Source: Acidobacteriaceae bacterium
Lineage (GTDB): Bacteria; Acidobacteriota; Terriglobia; Bryobacterales; Bryobacteraceae
Reading direction: 5' to 3'
Length of the DNA stretch: 64,000 nt
NCBI GenBank assembly: GCA_019240405.1
Contig: JAFAYL010000047.1
Coordinates: 123,963 to 187,962 of the forward strand
The notes under the pieces are model-generated. The model searched no databases, was not told the origin of the DNA, and worked only from the letters and a program-made list of their open reading frames with translations. Position numbers and translations under genes: made by a program. Within the stretch, counting starts at the first letter, position 1. Each line of letters begins with the position of its first letter. Positions 60,152 through 64,000 of the stretch are shown here, piece after piece.

Positions 60152-60595
60152 TTGAAACGCGCATTGCTGGCTATGTTTCTCGTGGTCGGCCCGGTATGGG
60201 CGATTAGTTACAGTTCCTGTCGGAGCGATCTTGATGATCTCAAACGACGGTCCGATGATGCAGCGGACAAAGCACGAGCTGCCTCCGATGCCGAGGATGA
60301 ACTGGAGGAATGCGGCTCCTCGGAGGTGGCTGAGTTTCGCTCTAAGCTGGACGATTACGAGAGCGCGAAAGACAGTCTCGAATCCGCCTTGGAGGATGTG
60401 GCATCGAAGGTACGTGCTGCATCCTCTTCTTGCGGCTTTGACCTCGGGCAACCGATTTCCCTGGATAACGTGAAGGCGCGATTCTGCAAAGTCTTGAACC
60501 GCGAGCGTATTTACCTGTCTCCCGCCGTGCTCCTCGATGAATGCAAGAAGGCGATGACCGAAGAAGAGTGCAAGAAGTGCTTGGGGGTTAAGTAA
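60152..60595 (+). CDS. exported cysteine-containing coiled-coil protein
   Basis: A 147-residue protein starting at TTG 60152. Residues 1-17 are a signal peptide (RALLAMFLVVGPVWA). The mature body is helical with acidic and alanine residues (DDLKRRSDDAADKARAASDA, AEFRSKLDDYESAKDSLESA) and seven cysteines, several near the C-terminus (LDECKKAMTEEECKKCLG). It has no recognisable family. Disulfides seem likely after export. The start and family are uncertain. Confidence 0.55.
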   Translation: MKRALLAMFLVVGPVWAISYSSCRSDLDDLKRRSDDAADKARAASDAEDELEECGSSEVAEFRSKLDDYESAKDSLESALEDVASKVRAASSSCGFDLGQPISLDNVKARFCKVLNRERIYLSPAVLLDECKKAMTEEECKKCLGVK

Positions 60596-61041
60596 GCGCG
60601 TTATCGGGCGCGTTCACTGGCTGGACCTCCCGAATACAGCGCGTATATCCGCTCGCCCCCGGCTGCTACCAGAGATGTGCTCCCCTCATCAGCGCGGGAA
60701 AAGCAGAGCCACCGTACTCGCGACGGTTGAGCCGCCCCACTCGGAGACAATCACAGTTCAGCAAGCCGCTCCTGGGACCATTCCTTTTTCGCGCCGCAAT
60801 TGGTGCAGGCGGTCATCCAGCCGTCGGTTGGGTTTGGCGACGGAAACAAATGTTCATTAGCTAAAGTTTTTGGACGATGAGTCGATAGAATATACGATCG
60901 CGCCTTGAGCTCTGTTGACGCGGGGTACAAGGGCGGGGTCACCGACGAGTAGGCCCGAGCCAACGCCATTCGCGAAATGGCGTGTCGTTCCTATTTTGCT
61001 CGTTTTGCGCGTGGCGATTCGCATAATAGACGGGGTCTCAC
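60596..61041. other. intergenic region with one hairpin
   Basis: No gene is supported. A perfect 8-bp stem ACGCCATT (60963-60970)/AATGGCGT (60976-60983) with a 5-nt loop lies about 60 bp before the next start and is followed by a T-rich but broken run. It could be a terminator or a leader element. Otherwise I see nothing. Confidence 0.4.
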
Positions 61042-62097
61042 ATGATTTCCATTTACCGATCAACGCTCGATCTATCATCTTTTCGGCAGGTTCGAGGGTT
61101 GTTCAGAAGAGTTGCTGGGTGCCCTCCATGCGCGTTTCTATGGTGTGCACTAGGGGCGCTGATACCCGCTCCAAGGGCCAACGCGGAAGCGCGAATCAGT
61201 GGTACCTACATAGCGCACGATAACAGTTCGGCGGGAATGCTCCAGCTGACACAAACCGATAATGGGCAGATCAGTGGCGTCTTAAGCATCGTTGAACTGA
61301 ACGCAGAAGGTAAGATCGATTCCGTCCAGGAACCCGTGGGCGGCGCTCTCGATAATGGGCAGATCACACTGTCTTTGCACAGCGGATTTGCCGGGTTGAC
61401 TTTGAATAGCTTGGCAGGTACGGTGCATGGGAATGTGATAACTCTCCAGCACGTTAACTCTAACGGCGCTGTTGGCGCATGCGAATTCTCACGCGGATCA
61501 GCAAATGAGTTTACACGCTACGCGGATGGGGTGAGAGCAAAGGCGGAATCGATTCTCGTTAATCGTAGATTGGCGGGAATCCCAAGAGCATCAGAAGAAA
61601 CCGTACAGCAGGCGGAAAGGTGGATTGCGGATGCACAACTTCACGTGCAAAGGCTACCCGGAGTCGAAGACGGCTATAACCAAATCGAAAACCGAATGCG
61701 GGATCTTGTGAGAAGAGAACGCACACTCTCCAACAGCGTTTCGAGAATGCAAATATCCGTCGCCGTTAGTCAGCTCAACGTCGACGCTATGAGTGTGGAT
61801 GTTCAGGGCGATGCGGTCTGGAGTCACGTTTTGAGCAGCGGAACGAATCTCAACCAAAGCTTTGCGAAGATTATCTCCGGCTGTGCTGTTTCGGAAACTG
61901 AACTTCGCGAGCATGGAGCATCGGAAGCCGCTCTTGGCGGCTGGCGGGCGGCTTGTCGGAGCATCGCAACAGAGAAGGAAAAGTTCGATTCTGGGTTTAC
62001 GCTTGTTACTCAAAAAATGGCGGAGCTAAAGACGTTCCGAAACGATGCTCAAAGACGGCGACAAGCTCTCGTTGACCGAGCGACCGAACTTCAGTAA
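61042..62097 (+). CDS. exported hypothetical protein with coiled coil
   Basis: A 351-residue protein that I do not recognise. The first about 50 residues look like a signal region (PPCAFLWCALGALIPAPRANA). An in-frame TTG at 61099 would give a tidier one. The next 110 residues form a beta-rich domain (ISGTYIAHDNSSAGMLQLTQ, TDNGQISGVLSIVEL, GNVITLQHVNSNGA), and the remainder is helical and coiled (ASEETVQQAERWIADAQLHV and so on). It is the last gene on the forward strand. No motif suggests an activity. Confidence 0.55.
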   Translation: MISIYRSTLDLSSFRQVRGLFRRVAGCPPCAFLWCALGALIPAPRANAEARISGTYIAHDNSSAGMLQLTQTDNGQISGVLSIVELNAEGKIDSVQEPVGGALDNGQITLSLHSGFAGLTLNSLAGTVHGNVITLQHVNSNGAVGACEFSRGSANEFTRYADGVRAKAESILVNRRLAGIPRASEETVQQAERWIADAQLHVQRLPGVEDGYNQIENRMRDLVRRERTLSNSVSRMQISVAVSQLNVDAMSVDVQGDAVWSHVLSSGTNLNQSFAKIISGCAVSETELREHGASEAALGGWRAACRSIATEKEKFDSGFTLVTQKMAELKTFRNDAQRRRQALVDRATELQ

Positions 62098-62224
62098 ATA
62101 CGTCTGCAAAACGTCCGCCCAGTCATACTGCCGTGCCTTTGCCAGAGTTCCCCAAACAATCCGGGGCTGCGGCATCGTTTGGTGCGGGCAAACGATTACG
62201 TACCGCGTTGTACAGGTCTGCAGA

Positions 62225-63028
62225 TCATGCTTCTGCCTCTGCCTCGCGCTTTCGGAAAGCGGCTTCTCCGGCGTCGGACACCTGAACCCATTTCGGGTCA
62301 GGCGAGGGCTCGGCGTCGTAGTTGTCGTGCCAGTTCCACCACTTGTAGGGCGGAGTTTGGGGGTAGCCCTCCGGCGAGTCCTCCCAAGTCTCTTGACGGC
62401 CGAGCGGCGTGATATCGAGATAGTTCCAGGTGGTTCCCATCGCCTCGTCGCCGCGATTGTTGATGAAGTATGTGCGGAAGATCTTGTTATGGTCGTCGCG
62501 GATGAATACATTGTGGCCGTGCCACTCGTCGACGCCGAAGTCGGTGTCGAAGCTGTCCGTGATGGTGTACCACGGCATCTTCCAACCCATGCGTGCCTTC
62601 AGGCGCTCGATATCTTTCTGCGACGCGCGCGAGGCGTACGCGAGCGTGGTGTCGCGAGCGTTCAGATGAGCCAGGTGGGCGACCTGATCGGCACCGAAGG
62701 AGCAGCCTCGGCAGGCGTGGTCGGGCCAGCCGAACACGCCCGGCTCGAAGAAGGCGCGATAGAGGATCAACTGCCGGCGGCCCTCGAAGATGTCGAGCAG
62801 GCTCACCTTGCCTTGGGGCCCATCGAACTCATACGCGTACTCGACGGCCGTCCAGGGCATGCGGCGGCGCTCGGCGGCGAGCGCGTCACGAGCGCGAGTT
62901 AAGGCCTTCTCCTTCGCGAGGAGCTGCTGGCGGGCAGCCTCCCACTCCTGCTGCGACACGATCGGAGGTGTGTTCTTTGGAAGCTTCGCTTTCAACTGCT
63001 CTTTTTCTTTCTCCCTGCTGGTTGCCAT
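62225..63028 (-). CDS. DUF899 thioredoxin-fold protein
   Basis: A 267-residue protein of the DUF899 family, related to peroxiredoxin/thioredoxin folds. Landmarks are EWEAARQQLLAKEKALTRAR at the start, RRMPWTAVEYAYEFDGPQG, the segment WPDHACRGCSFGADQVAHLA with its CRGC (Cys pair), TLAYASRASQKDI and the closing LDITPLGRQETWEDSPEGYP. A clear AAGGAGA precedes the ATG. It follows the 48-residue gene by one base, so the genes are a unit. Its biochemical function is unknown. Confidence 0.88.
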   Translation of the reverse strand: MATSREKEKEQLKAKLPKNTPPIVSQQEWEAARQQLLAKEKALTRARDALAAERRRMPWTAVEYAYEFDGPQGKVSLLDIFEGRRQLILYRAFFEPGVFGWPDHACRGCSFGADQVAHLAHLNARDTTLAYASRASQKDIERLKARMGWKMPWYTITDSFDTDFGVDEWHGHNVFIRDDHNKIFRTYFINNRGDEAMGTTWNYLDITPLGRQETWEDSPEGYPQTPPYKWWNWHDNYDAEPSPDPKWVQVSDAGEAAFRKREAEAEA

Positions 63029-63029
63029 G

Positions 63030-63176
63030 TTATTTCTCCTTTATCTTCTGAAATAGACGAGAGCGGTTCGCTCTGAAAAACTTTCTGAACTTGCGGATGC
63101 ACCCCGCCAGAATTCCTCCCATCGATCCGGCTCCGGCGACCATTACTGCGGTGCTTGCGATGCATGCTGGGCACAT
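63030..63176 (-). CDS. small membrane protein (MCPACIAS type)
   Basis: A 48-residue protein from ATG 63176 with a perfect AGGAGG five bases upstream. MCPACIASTAVMVAGAGSMG with GGILAGCI forms one membrane helix flanked by Cys residues, and the tail is strongly basic (RKFRKFFRANRSRLFQKIKEK). Short proteins with the CPACxxS start are commonly encoded beside DUF899 and SRPBCC genes. The stop is one base before the DUF899 start and includes its Shine-Dalgarno sequence. Confidence 0.8.
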   Translation of the reverse strand: MCPACIASTAVMVAGAGSMGGILAGCIRKFRKFFRANRSRLFQKIKEK

Positions 63177-63201
63177 ATGTCCCTCCTGTGAACTTCGTTT
63201 G

Positions 63202-63579
63202 TTAACTCGCTTTCGGATGTTTCTTCGTTCGTGCCTCGCCAGTGTGAGTGCCGGTAGATTTTGTTTCAGCGTCTTCTTTGATCCGCAACAGGTGACTCGA
63301 CCATAGCTCTTCGAAGTGGCCCACCCAGCGCTCATAAATTTGGCGGATCGGCACAGCGTTCAAGGAGTTGATCCGTTGCCGGCTTTCTTCGCGGGTCTGA
63401 ATCAGTTTGGCTTCGCGGAGGACGTCAATGTGTTTCATGACTCCGAACCTGCTGAGATGCGGGAAAGCTTCGACGATCTGCGTCGTCGTCCGTGGGCCCT
63501 GCCGCAAAAGATCGAGAATGGCCCGTCTGGTGCTATCGGACAAGGCTTTCCACACTTGGTCGAGTTCGTCGTCCGGCAA
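63202..63579 (-). CDS. ArsR-family transcriptional regulator
   Basis: A 125-residue winged-helix repressor starting at TTG 63579. It has LDQVWKALSDSTRRAILDLL, the recognition helix FPHLSRFGVMKHIDVLREA and the wing LIQTREESRQRINSLNAVP. It has no metal-binding Cys pair, so it belongs to the non-metal subgroup that is often paired with SRPBCC proteins. It starts three bases downstream of the SRPBCC stop, which makes the two one cistron. Confidence 0.92.
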   Translation of the reverse strand: MPDDELDQVWKALSDSTRRAILDLLRQGPRTTTQIVEAFPHLSRFGVMKHIDVLREAKLIQTREESRQRINSLNAVPIRQIYERWVGHFEELWSSHLLRIKEDAETKSTGTHTGEARTKKHPKAS

Positions 63580-63581
63580 GT

Positions 63582-64000
63582 TTAGCTCCGTAGCTTAGCG
63601 CCTTCTGCAGAGCAATCCTCGACGACTTTGTCCAGCAGGTATTTCCAGCCGGCAACCACCTGCCGGTGCTCGGGATCGATGAAACCGATGGCACGATGAC
63701 GGAGCTCCGCATGGGTTCCTTCCGGCCGCGGTTCGAGCTTCACTTCGATATGGTTCAGCGCCGGGTAGGACATGAACATCGGGCCGCTCAACTCCAGCAC
63801 CACGGGCGGCTTGATCACCTGCACGTGTCCCCAGAGGTGGCCGACGCCATTGCCGCGGTCGCGGAACCAGCGGCCGCCCGGCCATTGCTCCAATATCATC
63901 TGCATCGATTCACCGTCCGGCTTGATAAAGCCTTCTCCGAGCCGATGCAGCACGCTGCGAAAGACAGGTTCAATTTCTGCCTTAATGTTTACGCTCTGGG
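63582..64000 (-). CDS. SRPBCC/AHSA1-like protein (5' truncated by window)
   Basis: The reverse strand is open to the right edge, so the N-terminus is outside. The visible part begins SVNIKAEIEPVFRSVLHRLG. WPGGRWFRDRGNGVGHLWGH and VQVIKPPVVLELSGPMFMSY follow, as in AHSA1/SRPBCC (CalC-like) proteins that bind hydrophobic ligands. The closing helix is GWKYLLDKVVEDCSAEG. It is the first visible gene of the SRPBCC-ArsR-48 aa-DUF899 set. An internal GTG at 63953 is not likely to be the real start, because the homology continues upstream. Confidence 0.88.
   Translation of the reverse strand, partial: QSVNIKAEIEPVFRSVLHRLGEGFIKPDGESMQMILEQWPGGRWFRDRGNGVGHLWGHVQVIKPPVVLELSGPMFMSYPALNHIEVKLEPRPEGTHAELRHRAIGFIDPEHRQVVAGWKYLLDKVVEDCSAEGAKLRS

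Noticed and set aside
62045..62902. A 285-codon forward frame over the right end
   Set aside because: It is antisense to DUF899, which has a strong ribosome-binding site and family motifs on the other strand.
1..64000. CRISPR arrays, insertion sequences, prophage genes, rRNA
   Set aside because: I looked for spaced direct repeats, transposase motifs and inverted ends, integrases and phage structural genes, and rRNA-like sequence, and found none.

Overview
The window looks like a chromosomal segment of an Acidobacteriota bacterium, probably of the Bryobacterales/Solibacter group. This rests on gene content: a VWFA-related protein of the acidobacterial type, a surface protein with a self-cleaving S74 domain, PEP-CTERM and FecR/DUF6600 exported proteins, several peptidases with signal peptides, HemQ-type haem synthesis, and a duplicated 'STGPKT' family. 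GTG and TTG starts are common, and many genes overlap by ATGA, GTGA or TGATG. No lineage marker such as rRNA is present, so the assignment is an inference.

Layout. 1-2.2 kb: M28 glutamate-carboxypeptidase-like enzyme (cut by the left edge) and a PhoB-type response regulator behind a PHO-box-like repeat. 2.2-7.3 kb: dTDP-sugar genes rfbA-rfbC-rfbB, then a PEGA membrane protein and a zinc-ribbon protein. 7.4-16.6 kb: exported proteins (FecR/DUF6600 with a repeat-rich tail, S9 oligopeptidase, TonB-like, S74 surface protein) mixed with rhaM, ppa and a short PaaK/LuxE-like protein. 16.7-20.2 kb: trpCFBA. 20.3-23.2 kb: Crp/Fnr regulator, cold-shock protein, aldo/keto reductase, phosphoesterase. 23.1-29.5 kb: an M13 peptidase broken by a single missing base, cutA, an FtsB-like protein, an HTTM pair, an MBL-fold hydrolase and a thioesterase.

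29.5-36.7 kb: an APC-USP transporter, a MoaD-MoaE fusion, a VWA protein, inositol monophosphatase, hemQ and mreB. 36.8-40.9 kb: nucleoside salvage (pyrimidine phosphorylase, CNT transporter, purine phosphorylase, HAD phosphatase). 41-46.6 kb: aldo/keto reductase, PEP-CTERM protein, ArnT-like glycosyltransferase, tRNA-Arg(CCG), TlpA-like protein and an HExxH protein. 46.7-52.1 kb: pcrA with a coupled 52-residue basic peptide, then two GH144-like genes in tandem. 52.2-57.2 kb: SIMPL protein and the nitrogen-sensing set amt-glnB-glnD. 57.3-64 kb: an 'STGPKT' paralogue and its broken copy, an S1 protease with Sel1 repeats, two exported orphans, and an SRPBCC-ArsR-48 aa-DUF899 set (cut by the right edge).

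Most of the window is ordinary core and envelope metabolism. I see no CRISPR array, insertion sequence, prophage or biosynthetic cluster. The items most worth following up are the uncharacterised basic peptide coupled to pcrA, the MoaX-type fusion, the exactly located M13 frameshift, the PHO-box array, the short PaaK-like protein and the four-gene set at the right edge.
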